A stretch of 64,000 bases of DNA, from the NCBI RefSeq assembly GCF_018320785.1, contig NC_054884.1:16679667-16743666 (forward strand). The letters run 5' to 3'. This document shows, piece after piece, positions 36,998 to 49,200 of this stretch (position 1 is the stretch's first letter; each line of letters begins with the position of its first letter). The position numbers and the translations under genes are program-made. Origin of the DNA: Cheilinus undulatus. Its lineage: Eukaryota; Chordata; Actinopteri; Labriformes; Labridae. The notes below the pieces were generated by a model. The model did not search any database, had not been told where the DNA came from, and saw only the letters and a list, made by a program, of their open reading frames with translations.

Positions 36998-39900
36998 TCA
37001 CAGCAGGTCAATAAGGCCGGTGTCCCCTCTCGGGTGCCGGTCCTTTACTGTCACACTCACTGTGCTTTTGGCTTTATCTACAACATCTATCAAGGACAAT
37101 ACACAATTCACTTATGGATAAAATTTTAATGTGTTAAATGACTTTGCAGAATTCACTTACTTTGTTTTGAATCAAAGGGAATATTGTGTTGAGTGAGGAG
37201 TGCACGCAGTCTCTCAATCTCTTCTCTCTGTTTTTGAAAATCCTGTGAGAAAAAATACAACATTTAGGTTGCATTTTGAGCTGTCTTGCAATAATAGTTT
37301 TTCAAATTAGACGATACAAGAGCGTAAATATACACACCTCTGTGCATTTCTGTAAAGAGTTGTGTGTTTCTGAGTCAACAGCAACTTCTGGTTCTTTTAC
37401 TTTAACTTTTTGGCTTTTCAGGAGACCAGAATCCTCAAAAATATCCCTCAGAAGATTGTTGTAGCCCTGCAGGAAACGTACAGCGTGTAAGACGACAAAA
37501 TTATAAAATTTATAACTAAACTGGAATGGCTTGTAAATATATACAACAAAGCTTGAATCACACTTACAAAGCTAAGTATATCCTTACATTTCATCAGCTT
37601 GTAATTGACTCACAAATCCACACTCCCTGATTACCTGCTCAGTAATGAGATCTTCATAGCGAGCCTGTTCAGCCTCATTCCATTCCCTTTGCAGTGTCTC
37701 ACTCAGTGTCGGGTACACTTAAAGATGGGGCAGAATAATAAGAGACCACTATAAACACTGACTCTACTCTGCTGGCTTGTGCTGTAAGGTGTCGTCTTAC
37801 CTAGTAGAGAGTGAGGATGGCAAACCAGAGGGGTCTCAAAGGTTAATGAATACACACAGGTACTGGGCTCCGAGACTTGTGCAAGCTTACTGCTTGTGCT
37901 GCAGACAAGAATTACCTACAGGAACAAAGAAACATGCCACAGCAAAATTTTCAGTTGTAAATTTATGACACAGATATTGGTGAATGTTTTGTCTGGTGAA
38001 AACGGGTGCTGTATCTAATGTGAATGCCTTTAAGACCAGTTTTTATGGTCTAGATTAGAGTTATCATGATACATGGATTTTAAACTTTGATAAGATTCAA
38101 GTAAAATCAAACAATATAGATACCAATTTCCATACCATGGTAACTCAAAAACAGAAGTTCAAAGCACCCAGTATTGGTTAATTTATTGTGTTAGACTATC
38201 AAAAAATGCAAGCAAACATTTGTGCAATATGGGAATTATGTATGTAATTATGTAAATTTTGATTGACTTAATCCTCTACTACACACTAGGGTTGAGTTTC
38301 CCTCAGCTCCGCAATACAATATGTTTGCCGATACAGAGATCATGCTATGATACGTATCACAAATTATGTTGATTTGGGATAGTAAATGTGGAAATCAATA
38401 TGTTTTATGTAGAATTCACTCTAGCAGCTTGTCTTTTTTGTCAGTAACAGAAAAGGCTGAAAACACTTGAATTCAGACCCTCAGAGATCCATGTAAATTT
38501 AAAAAGTCTATTTACTAAGCTATCAATACATGCAAATACAGTAATATTTAACCTTTAAAATTTAAAATGGCCCTCTCTATTGTCTCTCTTGTTATCTTTA
38601 TACCTTTACATATATTTTTTTGGTTTCCCTTTACTATAAGCCCACTTGCATTTGTAAGAATAACTACTTGCTTTACTTCAGCATAAAATGGCATGGCTCT
38701 ATATCAGTGCCACTGTTTGGGTCAAGTCCTAACAAATAAAGCATTAAGTTCCTGAAGTTCCTGGTTAGAACCTGAGGGAAATTTTGACTTCACAGTATCC
38801 TTCAATGCTGATTGGATAGCACAGACTAGCCTGGTGAGCTTTGCTGTTGTTGCTTGCTGCTAATTAGCCTGGTACATTATATTACATAATGACTGGTGTT
38901 TCTGCTGTGTTTTACCTTGTTCATTGCACAGCTTGCACTATCATATCCAAATCCTGACTTTCCAGAAATAATCTAATATCTTTGCTTTTAGCCTTGCTTG
39001 CAGTAGACATATTATCCAATTATCCATATTACCAGAGTCAGTACCACCTGTAACTTGTTTTGGTGGGAGATATGTGCTGCATCATGCAGTTTAGCATCTG
39101 TTGCCATCTGCTGGATTTTTGGGTGACGCGCCATGGGGATGTGTATTTTAAAACTGCCGTCACAGCATTTGCGGCAGCATCAATTCTGTAACATCTGCAT
39201 TGATACATGTAACTGTAAGGTGCGTGTGACAATATAGTGGCATATTGTTTTTTGTTTTATATTTTTTTGAGCACAGGCCAACTACACAACTGTGTATGAA
39301 ATAGATATGGAAAGTATTTTCTACTTTAATAATACGAAAGCTTTACTCAGCAGTCAGCACTGTAACAGCATCAACATAACTTTTGCATCTTTTGGGACTC
39401 CAGCAGGTCTTAGGAAAAGTCAGTATTTACCCAGACTGAGGATTTGTATTTCTTTTTTTAAAGCCTTAGTGGTTTCTCGATTATTAAAGTAACAGTGTAA
39501 CTTATCAGAGTATTGGAAATTTTGACCACCTTGGTCTAGACTCTAAATAAGATTATAAATTATAACATTGGTGTTAAGGGATTCATACTTAAGTAAAAAA
39601 GAAGCAACAGATGTTGAAAAAGCCTGTTGAGTATAACATTTTACCTTTGTTTCTCTGTTTCTGGTTCCACAAGTATCCCCATCTCTCATCCACATACCTG
39701 TGAAAGTGTTGTTTACTATTTCCCATTCTTGCCAGATCCTGTAAGGAGCACACAATGGCTACTCATTATAAAATTAAAACTCTTTCCTATTTACATAATG
39801 TTATTTGCATAAAAGTAATGTAAGTTAATATTACCCTAGTATCCCACTGTAAGCATTCCATCTGTATGACTGCTCATGTTGGGTGATATTATGAAAAGGG

Positions 39901-40903
39901 CAGAATTCATATTTATACCTGCAAAATTACAATGCACACAAACACCTTGTTATAGCATTTTGAATACTGAGATGCAACCTGAGTAAGTGGACCATCAGCA
40001 CACAAAACTGTGTAAGTATGATATGCAATGCTAAAGCTTACATTGACTCTGTGAAACTGAAGCACTTCCCTGCAAGCCGATGCAGATGTGCAGGGCCTGT
40101 GCAGGAGAACAGACTGTTGTTGACATAATGATTGGTTTAATGATTGGTTGGTAAACAAAAGTCTCTTGACAGTGTTGAGTCTAACTCTTAACACAGGATT
40201 AAATAAATATGGGGCTAGACTGTCTTAGATGCTTTACCAGACACTGGAGATGGGATCACTTTAGGCTGCAGTCTACTTGCTTGAGCCAGAAAGGGATTAT
40301 TCAACCTAAACACAGACATACAGAGATTTAAAACTTCAACATGATATTTGGAGGGAAAACTATGTGTATTCTTGTTTCAATAATCTGGTAACAGATCTAG
40401 AAGTCCTATGCACCAAACTTTGGTTAATTTCTTGTTTTTGATCAACAAAAAATCCAGACAAACAACACTTTTTAATGGATTAGTTCCTTTTTATGCAGTT
40501 ACCTCATGATATAGACATGGTACATTTGGATAATAAGAAAATTAACAGATTTTATCGTTTAAAACACGTGGTATTGGAAAATATCTGAATATTTGGGCAC
40601 CTTAATGCCAACAAATGCATAGTGTAAGAGATACTTTTTGCTTAACTTACCCAAATGTGTTTGGCTCTTCTACGATCTTCATTTTAGCTGCGAATCCATA
40701 GTTTACTGTGAAAAAAAGGAAAGAAAACAAGTCTCCATCTGTCTTAACTCGTTCAAGACACATTACAATACAGCGAATCAGGTTTGTATGACTACTGTGA
40801 TTTGTTTATAAAGGGCTAACAGTTTTAAGCACTCACCGAATAGAGATAAGCAGGCTATCCAAAGTCTTAATAGACAATGCACTCCGCCGCACGCCAAATA
40901 CAT
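36998..40903 (-). CDS. gnptg: gnptg, GlcNAc-1-phosphotransferase gamma subunit
   Basis: The regulatory gamma subunit of the Golgi enzyme that makes the mannose-6-phosphate mark on lysosomal hydrolases. Eleven coding exons read 40903-40837, 40705-40651, 40305-40238, 40096-40042, 39918-39835, 39738-39645, 37915-37801, 37717-37635, 37466-37338, 37242-37161 and 37086-36998; they sum to 921 nt (306 aa). The start [20 protein letters not shown] is a signal peptide. Then come [22 protein letters not shown], the MRH-domain block [35 protein letters not shown], the glycosylation-type site [15 protein letters not shown], and [19 protein letters not shown]. The C-terminal part ([27 protein letters not shown]) fits the coiled-coil and dimer region. 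Cysteines line up with the human protein. It shares a promoter with tsr3. Confidence 0.96.
38040..39250. repeat. Decayed repeat sequence in the large gnptg intron
   Basis: Passages such as gttatcatgatacatggatt, ccgatacagagatcatgc and gtgacaatatagtggcatat resemble worn hAT-type ends. I could not pair them into one element. The rest of the intron is AT-rich. Confidence 0.35.
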
Positions 40904-41295
40904 GGCTGATTTATAAGAGGATAAAATGTGCGCTGTTGTTTTCGGGCTACATTTCCTGCTTTGCTGAGTGGTTCATCATGTGATTTGTGGCGTCACAAAA
41001 ATTAACATGCGCATGCGCGAATAACTTCTTGTGCTACGACGTGCTTTCCACGATACAAGCCAGAGCAAATTAAACAGTATTATCAATATCTGAGTTAACC
41101 TTGACGGTTGAAAAGATTTTTTAACTTCCGCATCAGGATTGTGTTTTTGATTATGTAAATTAATAACGAATAAATTTCTTTTTGCAAGAACAGTTTTATG
41201 ACATGCTAGCTAGCTAGCTAGCTAATGTCTGGCATAAATAGAGTCTGGTATATTTAAATCTGACAGAAGGAAACTAGCTTTCCACTGTCTCTAAC
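40904..41295. promoter_or_regulatory. Bidirectional promoter of gnptg and tsr3
   Basis: The two start codons are 392 bases apart, facing outward. In the middle is a perfect NRF-1 palindrome, TGCGCATGCGCG at 41008-41019, and a CRE-like ggcgtcac near 40989. A (TAGC)n run is at 41203-41222. No TATA box. NRF-1 sites are frequent in divergent housekeeping promoters. Confidence 0.75.
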
Positions 41296-44200
41296 ATGGG
41301 ACGAAAGAAACAGGGAAAGTTTGTGCGACCTGACAACAAGGGCAAAGACAAAAGGCATAAAATGAAGGGGAAATCCTTGGAGGCATTTGAAGAAGAAATG
41401 CACAGTGCTTTTGAAGGTAATTGTTCACGACACAACATTAACTGTACAGCTACCTTTTATTTAATGTGAACTACAAGATCGAGAGAATTACTGATTCTGT
41501 CTAAAATTCAAAAACTATAACTAGCAGAACTCCACGGAGGAATGGACAGATGTCTTATTTTCTAGACTGAAATATTGAAGCTCAGTACCTTCGGTAATAC
41601 CAAAGCTATAAGAAAGCACTAACAAAAATGTCTTTAGATAGCTGTCATGGCAGAAACATTGCAAAATGTAATTTAACAAAAAGCTTGAAAGTCTGAGAAC
41701 TTGTGTACTTGTTTTTAAAACATGTTATATCTGTAAGTTAAATGATGATTAGCACTGAAAATAGGGATGCGCTACTTTTTTTTGTAGATATCCGATATGC
41801 CAATATTTACAAATTATTATAAGGAGATACCGATATTCAAATGTAGTTCAGACCCCAAACTTCAGTGCTTAAAACACACAGTCTGGCAGAAGAGGATTAG
41901 GGCCAGGGGTGAAGGAAAAAAAATAACTCTGTGCACTTCAAGGAGTAAAATGACAAGAAAAAAATGCTGGGAATAAAGTCTGTATTTTGAGAATAATATT
42001 GGCACGTTTCAAGATTAAAATTGAAATGCTGAGAATACAGTTGAACGTCTAGAATAAAGTTTAAATACAATTTAAAGAAAAATGTTGAAGTTTAGAGAAT
42101 AAAGTCAAAACACATTTGACTATAACAAACAACAGATTGTGGCTGTCTACCAAATACCTTGTTACCTTGTACCTTGATGAATTTGTGAAACTAACTTCAG
42201 AACAAAGTTTCTTTCTCTTATAGCTCATGAATAGCTCATGTGGTAAACTAAGATCCACTGTTTGTTATGGTCAAATAAGACTTTACTTAATTATCAATAT
42301 TTCCATTTATTCTCAAAATTTTATTGGAACTTAATTCTCGAAATCTCAACTTTATTCCCAACACTTTAACTCTTTTTTTATGACACTCTGACTTTACTCC
42401 CCAAGTACACAGCATTTTTTTCCCTTCACCCCTGGCCCTAATCCTCTTCCGTACAATTCAAAGTTGCAGGATGAACAAATTAATACATTTCAGTCCCTAA
42501 AACCCACCTTAAACTGTAAGGGGTGATGATGAATACAGAAAAAGACTTAAGCTGACATAGGTCTGTTGGTCCAGCCTAAAACTCTGCTAAATTATTTGTT
42601 TGTGCAGCCAATATTTAAGTTACAGCTGATACAGGCAGAGTTTCATAGCCAAAATATTGTTTGTGAATATTGATTGAAATTTCTGCCGAATGAATTTTCT
42701 ACCAATGAATAATTTTTTAAGCCAGTTCTTGCTGAGAGGGATATCATGTTGACATCATGCATCCCTACTTGAAAAGTAATTTAAGGTTTTTAGGTGAGTG
42801 AATGAACTGACATTCTCTCCCCTTTTTGTTCAAAGCTGCTACTAGAGAAAGTGAGAGAGCAGCGGTGGTCTGTTTAACTGAAATATGAGGGATAACACTG
42901 TATAGATCACACAGGTACATAGGCACATTTCCGAACATTGCACTGATTAGACAATATGTGTGAGGGTTCAATTTTTGTTACTTAAAGAAATTTCCATGAA
43001 TTGGGTTTCTCAGACTTCTGTTTTAAGACTCAAATCATAATGTCCATTTTGTTAACTGTTCCCATCTTTTTCAGCAAGTCTTCATCTTGAAGAGGGAGCA
43101 GAGGCCCCTCAGGTGAAGCTGCCTTGTCCTCTTGCCATGTGGGAGTTGGGTCACTGTGATCCTAAACGTTGCACAGGCAGAAAGCTGGTACGCAAGGGCT
43201 TTGTGCGCAACCTGCGCCTCAATCAGAGATTTAACGGACTCATCTTAAGTCCAATGGGCACAAAATATGTGACACCAGCAGACAGGTGCGTCATGTTGTT
43301 TATTCTATACGGTTTTGTCTAATATCACTGTAAGCCTGAAGAAAAGCAGTGAATTTTTTTGTATTTTCAGAACACATAATAGTCAATCATACAACAGTAG
43401 CAATATAAAACAGTTAATCTAGTAATTTTTTTCTAGTTTTATCAGCTAATTAACATGCATTCATATATTATTTATGATCAGCAATGGGGAAAAATACCAA
43501 GCTAATTGAACCATCTTTAGATAGATACACTTTACTTTTAATTATTTTGGACTTAAAAAATATTTCACTATGAAAGCATAAACAGATCTTTGATGTCTTT
43601 CTGTGATACCTTGTAATAAAACTTTACGTTGACCTTTTCTACACAGGGAGATTGTGGCACAAAGTGGGTTAGCGGTGATTGATTGTTCATGGGCCAAACT
43701 GGAGGAGACGCCCTTCAGTAAGATGATTGGATCTCACCCCAGGTTATTGCCGTACCTGATAGCTGCAAACCCTGTCAACTATGGCAAACCTTGCAAGTTA
43801 TCTTGTGTTGAAGCGTTTGCTGCCACTTTCTGCATTGTTGGTAAGATTTTTTATTGTCACCCGGACTGCCTTGTCACCATTAGCGGCAGTGAAACTCAGA
43901 CATACTGCATCTGGTTTTTGATTTTTTCAGGTTTTGAAGAACTAGCTGTGCTCTTGTTGAAGAAATTCAAGTGGGGCACTGTGTTCCTGGACCTCAACAA
44001 GGTTCTACTGGATCGCTATGCTGCTTGCCAGTCAGAAGACGAGCTGCTCTTGGTGGAAAAAGAGTATTTGACGTCTAAACCAGAGGAGGAGGAGTTTGGT
44101 AATTGCTGATGAATTTTACTGGGGTCTGGTGCTTTGTTTTCTCTTTATTATTGTGAAGCAGAGATGGTTGGAGTCATTAGGGATTTTTTTCCCACACACG

Positions 44201-45302
44201 CCCTTATCATGGTATTGGTTTAAACCCTATGCAGATTGTTGGTCTAAAATTTTTCTTATCTGTTAAATAAATCACACTGAAAGCTCATGTTAAACAAGAA
44301 AATGTATTTAGGATGATATGGACTGAAATATAGCAGTTTTATTCTGTTCCTTAGCTGCTTTATCATTTTTTGGTTTTTTTTTCTTTATCTGTGGTGACTT
44401 ACCTCTGATATATTGTTACGGGGAAACACTGGTCTCAGGTTTGTTTTGGAAATCCATTTAACACAGTTGTTAAGGCTTTTCAGCATGATAAATTACTTGA
44501 GAATAATGTGATTCACTTAAATAAAATGCTCCCTGTCAGCTGAGCTGTCTGACACATAATTCTATACAAATTTTATACACTGTAATATATTTTTTAACTG
44601 TTTTTTATATATTTAATAACCAAGAACAGATTTTGTTCTTGTGATCATTGGATTTTGATCAATTTTACGCTGTTTGACTTGCCCTACAATACATGACTTT
44701 GAGTCATGCTTCAGAAGTTTGCAGCTGGACTAATTGTTTGCATTAAATCAGGAAAATTGCTACATAAGAAGAGAGGGATATTTCTTGTTACTTTTTTATG
44801 ACCTTTACTTCTTGTGTCAAGCAAAGCTAACTATCTAGCTAACTAGCTAACTATCTCCTCTTTCACAGATCCATTTGATGTGAACTCTGGAGTAGAATGC
44901 AGGAATCTTAACAGACGTCTGTGGTAAGCACTAAAGTTGCCCAGGACGGTGTTGAATGCAGTAATGATAATACAGCATTTATCTGATCTATCATCCATGA
45001 AGGTAATTATTTGCAACATTTGCAAAGAAAATATGCCAAATGCCAGCTTGAATTGGAGAAAAAAAAAATCGATAAGCCCATATTGCTCAGAGAAAATATC
45101 TGTACAATACTTGACTGTTGCCAAAGGTAACTAAATTCATTGAACAGCTTTTTCTCCTTTTAGTGACCTTGATGATGGTGATTCAACAGAAGAGGATACA
45201 GACACCTCAGACGATGACAAAGATGAAAATGACACAGAAGATGAAAAAACACAGAGCAACAGTTGGTTAAGAACATCAAATCAAGATGATGAAAAAGACT
45301 GA
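41296..45302 (+). CDS. tsr3: tsr3, 18S rRNA aminocarboxypropyltransferase
   Basis: A cytoplasmic enzyme that moves the aminocarboxypropyl group of S-adenosylmethionine to a hypermodified pseudouridine of 18S rRNA late in small-subunit maturation. Exons 41296-41416, 43075-43285, 43647-43840, 43931-44098, 44869-44923 and 45164-45302 sum to 888 nt (295 aa). The protein starts [20 protein letters not shown]. The core reads [84 protein letters not shown] and [13 protein letters not shown]. The sequence around [15 protein letters not shown] is the expected cofactor and substrate-binding core. The tail is strongly acidic ([20 protein letters not shown]), usual in animal forms. An AATAAA is at about 45444. 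Confidence 0.97.
41762..42767. mobile_element. hAT-type MITE in tsr3 intron 1
   Basis: It begins tagggatgcgctac and ends catcatgcatcccta. It is flanked by ACTGAAAA on the left and CTTGAAAA on the right, a 6-of-8 target duplication. No ORF. A second foldback element sits inside it. Confidence 0.75.
41887..42453. mobile_element. Foldback (long-palindrome) element nested in the hAT MITE
   Basis: The left end has cagaagaggattagggccag then gggtgaaggaaaaaaa. The right end is its reverse complement (tttttttcccttcacccctg, then gccctaatcctcttccg). The similarity goes on inward as related ataaagt/acttta text on either side, so the whole 567 bp can fold into one imperfect hairpin. Confidence 0.75.
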
Positions 45303-45441
45303 ACTAAAATGGTCTCTATAAAGCATATGCAAACTATGGACGCTATTACCACAAGGACTTGCGTAACTTAAAAAAAAAAATCATGTTACATACAGATAAC
45401 AGTTATTTGGGACTATCTGATTTTGCAACGTTTTCTCTTAA

Positions 45442-45451
45442 ATAATAAAAA
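45442..45451 (+). terminator. tsr3: Poly(A) signal of tsr3
   Basis: aataataaaa, about 140 bases after the stop codon. Confidence 0.6.
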
Positions 45452-45459
45452 TATGTTAT

Positions 45460-46257
45460 AAATTGTGTTATTTATTTTATGTTCCTGTAAGGTACTTTTG
45501 GTTTGTGCTGACAAATTGTGACATCTTATTCATAAGTGTTTTGTTCTTGTATTTGTGAGTTTTTATCAACAAAAACTTTAATTGAACAGTAAAAATTCTA
45601 AAGAGTCAAGAATTTTGCCCTGTAAAGGAAATTTTCTTTCTGCCATCAATGGGACTTCTTCCAACACATATCCTGCTTCAGCAGGCCTCGTGATTAGGAG
45701 CAAATATATAGAAATATCAGGCTTGATTATGACAGTCCAATTTGCTTTTGTAGCTCATTAAGTAAGAATCATATTACTTTCATAACCCCTCAAAAACTTC
45801 CCACAGGAGCTTTAACAACGTCTCAAAGTTATTTGCAGCTTTTATGAAATCAATAACATGTATTTGGACACTGGATTGTCATTTGGATTAATATTATTTC
45901 TTGGCATAAAAGGGGATTCGGTACATGCACTCTTGAGCACTAAAGTTAACTACTATTGAGTTTTCTTTGTTGCAATGCTTTATCATTCACTCTCCAAACG
46001 GCTACTTGGCAAATTTGTGAGCCACGTTTACTGCGCCGTTTGAATATCAACAACTGACTCCGTCCCTATCAGTAAAATGAAGTTCAGTAGGTTGTAAATG
46101 TGGCGAGGGGGGCGGACACAGCGGGACTCTCCTCTGCTGTCCTGCGGTAACATTGTTGTGGAACGACGTCACAGCTCGAAAATGAAGGCGCAGAGGCAGC
46201 CATTACTGGAGCTTCTCTAATTATTTTATTCCAAATAAATACTCGTGGAAAACTCCC
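45460..46257. promoter_or_regulatory. Intergenic tsr3 to pdpk1, with pdpk1 promoter and 5' UTR
   Basis: The left two thirds is plain AT-rich spacer. From about 46085 the sequence turns CpG-rich (ggcgaggggggcggacacag), with a CRE-like gacgtcac near 46164 and a YY1-like gcagccatta near 46195. Transcription of pdpk1 probably starts between 46100 and 46200. Confidence 0.5.
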
Positions 46258-49200
46258 ATGGCAAGAGCTACAAGCCAGCTGGTAAGTGTTGCAACTTTAA
46301 CGTGTATTACACTTCGAAGCCGGTGCTGAAAATGTACGGTGTGGCGGCTGTTTGACAACAAATAGTTACGTCGGGCCTTCATTTGAAGAGCGGTGCTAGC
46401 CGCAAAAGATCGTTTAACGTTACGACTCACTAGCAACGTTAGCCTGCTAATGTTGGCTAACACAACACCTAATGTTTGCTACGTTTACCCGGGTTGCCCA
46501 ACACCTTGCTTGAAACATGATTTGACATTAAATGAACCATTTGGTGTAGGTGCAGCAATAACGCGTGCTTGGTAGAAGTTTTATAGGGTGCTTGACCATT
46601 TCCCCTTGGTCCGTAGCGTTATCTGTTGGCTGACGTTAGCTAAACATGTTCGCGCTTTCGGGCGATGCTCCTGCTTGCTAACAGGCTAACGTTAGCTTTA
46701 TTGCGTCCCATCTTTGGTTTGCGGAAAGCTTTTAGGTTAACATTGTTTTGCTCGATTGTCAACCTGTTAACTAAGACATTTCTATATTGATATCAGCATA
46801 CTTACTACGAACAAGTATCAATAGAGTAACATGCTTAAAGCATATGGAGTTGCAGTTACTTTTCGGTTACCTGGTAGCTAACGTTAGCTAATTGACTGGC
46901 TGTTAGCGTTAAGTTTATAACTCGCTGTCAGTGATGGCCGGCATTATTTGACAAGGCAGCAGAAGCTAACGTTAGCTAGCCAGCAGGCGTTAGTTAGCAA
47001 AGAAACTTCGCATAGGCCTGGTGCCACCTGAATATCTCGGTTAGTTTAATGTTCACTTTAGCAGACACTTCCCACCAACCATCATGTTGTTGAGCAACAG
47101 TGATATGTCGATAGATAGTTTTACGATCAATTGGCAACTATACAGTCAAGTCCGGATAAGGCAGCTATATGGCCACACCTTGGTTTTGAATGAGAAGAAG
47201 CTAGGCCAACTGAACTTGCTTACAACTACTGAGTAGATAGATTACTACGTCTGCAAATAGCATCAAAGTTTTCTCAAAGTAACGAAAATAACCGAGATAA
47301 AGACACCGTCCAGTTTGTCTGAAAACACAACCTGTCGCTGTAAGTTTTACAATCACTTTGGTGTTTCTCGTCAGTGTTTGTGTTTAGCTGCCATGTCAGC
47401 TTCATACAAATGTAATTATTTTGTATGGGTGTGGAGGTAGATAAACTGTCTTTTGAAACTATGAGGTATGTGTATGTTAAGGAGGACATATGTTTGTACC
47501 TCTTCTGACAACTATTTTTGTGTCACCAACATGCTTAGCATGCGGCTTCTTCAATGGTTGTTCCATGTCCATATCATTTCTGGACTTTGCTCCTCAAGGG
47601 CTCTCTCTTGAAATACTTTACTCAAGTTGTGATTTCCTACAGAGTGTTTACGGGTGTAATGTGTCTTATTTGATCCAGCTCATCTACTCTAATTTAAATA
47701 TTGTGTGATGAGGGAATTGCCTGTTTTTAAGTACTTCATATTGATTACAGTGGACTGCTTCCAGTTATGGATGTTTCAGAAAACACGATCTATGATGGTA
47801 TCAGTGTTGCTCAATTTCTCTTTTACAGAACAGTGTTGAACTTATTTGATGAACTGTACTCAAATGTCTACCATTTCATCAAATAATGGCCTTAACAAAA
47901 AATCATAAATAGATTGTCTTAATAAAATAGTTTATCTCCAATCTTTTTGTTCCTACTATTCATAGTGTTGGACATACACATTGTTAGTCAGAAACACAAT
48001 AAGTGATGAATGAAGCTGCAGTTCTCTATTTTTATGTACTTTAGATATTCCATAAACCAAACAAAGGCATTTTTTAATGATATCTGCTGACAGCTATATT
48101 CTCCAATGCTCCCTCTCCTTTTTCAGTATGATGTTGTGCCCATTCAGCCCAGCGTTGTCATCTGTTCCTGCTCGCATCCATCAATGGTAAGAAACCACCC
48201 TGACTCCTGCTCGCCACTTGCAATCCCAGGCGCAAGCAGTAGCCATTGTCCCAGCATGGAGGGCTCAGCCTCAGATGCCCGTGCTGTTGGAGGGTCTGCC
48301 AGCAGCCAAGGCTCAGACCTCCGCACACAGCCGGCAGCCCAGGCCCCCCAGCCACGCAAAAAGAAGCCTGAGGACTTCAAATTTGGCAAAATACTGGGAG
48401 AGGGCTCCTTCTCAACGGTATGTAACCTGCATTCCACTTAGCTTTTGAATTAACTTGGTAGATGTTGCTACATGCTAGCATTCTTTTGATTAATATGCTT
48501 GGATGAGTCATCCTCTTCACATTTCAAGTGAATCAACAAAACATTGCCTAGGAGCTACTGGATTTACTCCCAGATCTGACAAAAGAGTAAAATGCAATGT
48601 TATGGTTTTTGTGTTCTTTTAATCTTAGGTTGTCCTGGCAAGAGAGCAGGTAACGGGGAAAGAATATGCAAGTAAGTATCAATGAGTTTTTTTGTAGAGA
48701 TGGAAATGTTATGTGTGCCATTTTTGTCCTACAATGATCTTTTGTCTCCTACAGTTAAGATTTTAGAGAAGCGCCATATTATGAAGGAGAACAAAGCCCA
48801 GTATGTAAAAAGAGAAAGGGATTTGATGTCAAATCTAGACCACCCATTCTTCGTCAAGCTGTACTTCACATTTCAAGATGATGAGAAGTTGTGTATCCTT
48901 TAAAAAGTTGAAATGTTGTGTGCAGTTAGAGTATCAAGTATTGTTCTTGTGTAGAAAAAGTGTACATGTGGTCCTGTTTTTTTAACTCTTGATTTCTTGT
49001 ACTTGAAGTTCTACTTGACTCCCCATCCCAGATTTTGGTCTTAGCTATGCTAAGAATGGCGAGCTCCTGAAATACATTCGCAAAATAGGTTCGTTTGATG
49101 AGACCTGTACTAGATTCTACTCAGCTGAAATAGTTTGTGCTCTCGAATACTTACACAATAAGGGGATAATACACAGGTAAGATATTTTGTTTGTTATACA

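Noticed and set aside
43700-44110. tsr3 exon 3 and exon 4 as one exon
   Set aside because: An open frame runs through the 90-base intron, but consensus GT-AG sites, phase and the known protein sequence (CIVG|FEEL) show that it is spliced out.
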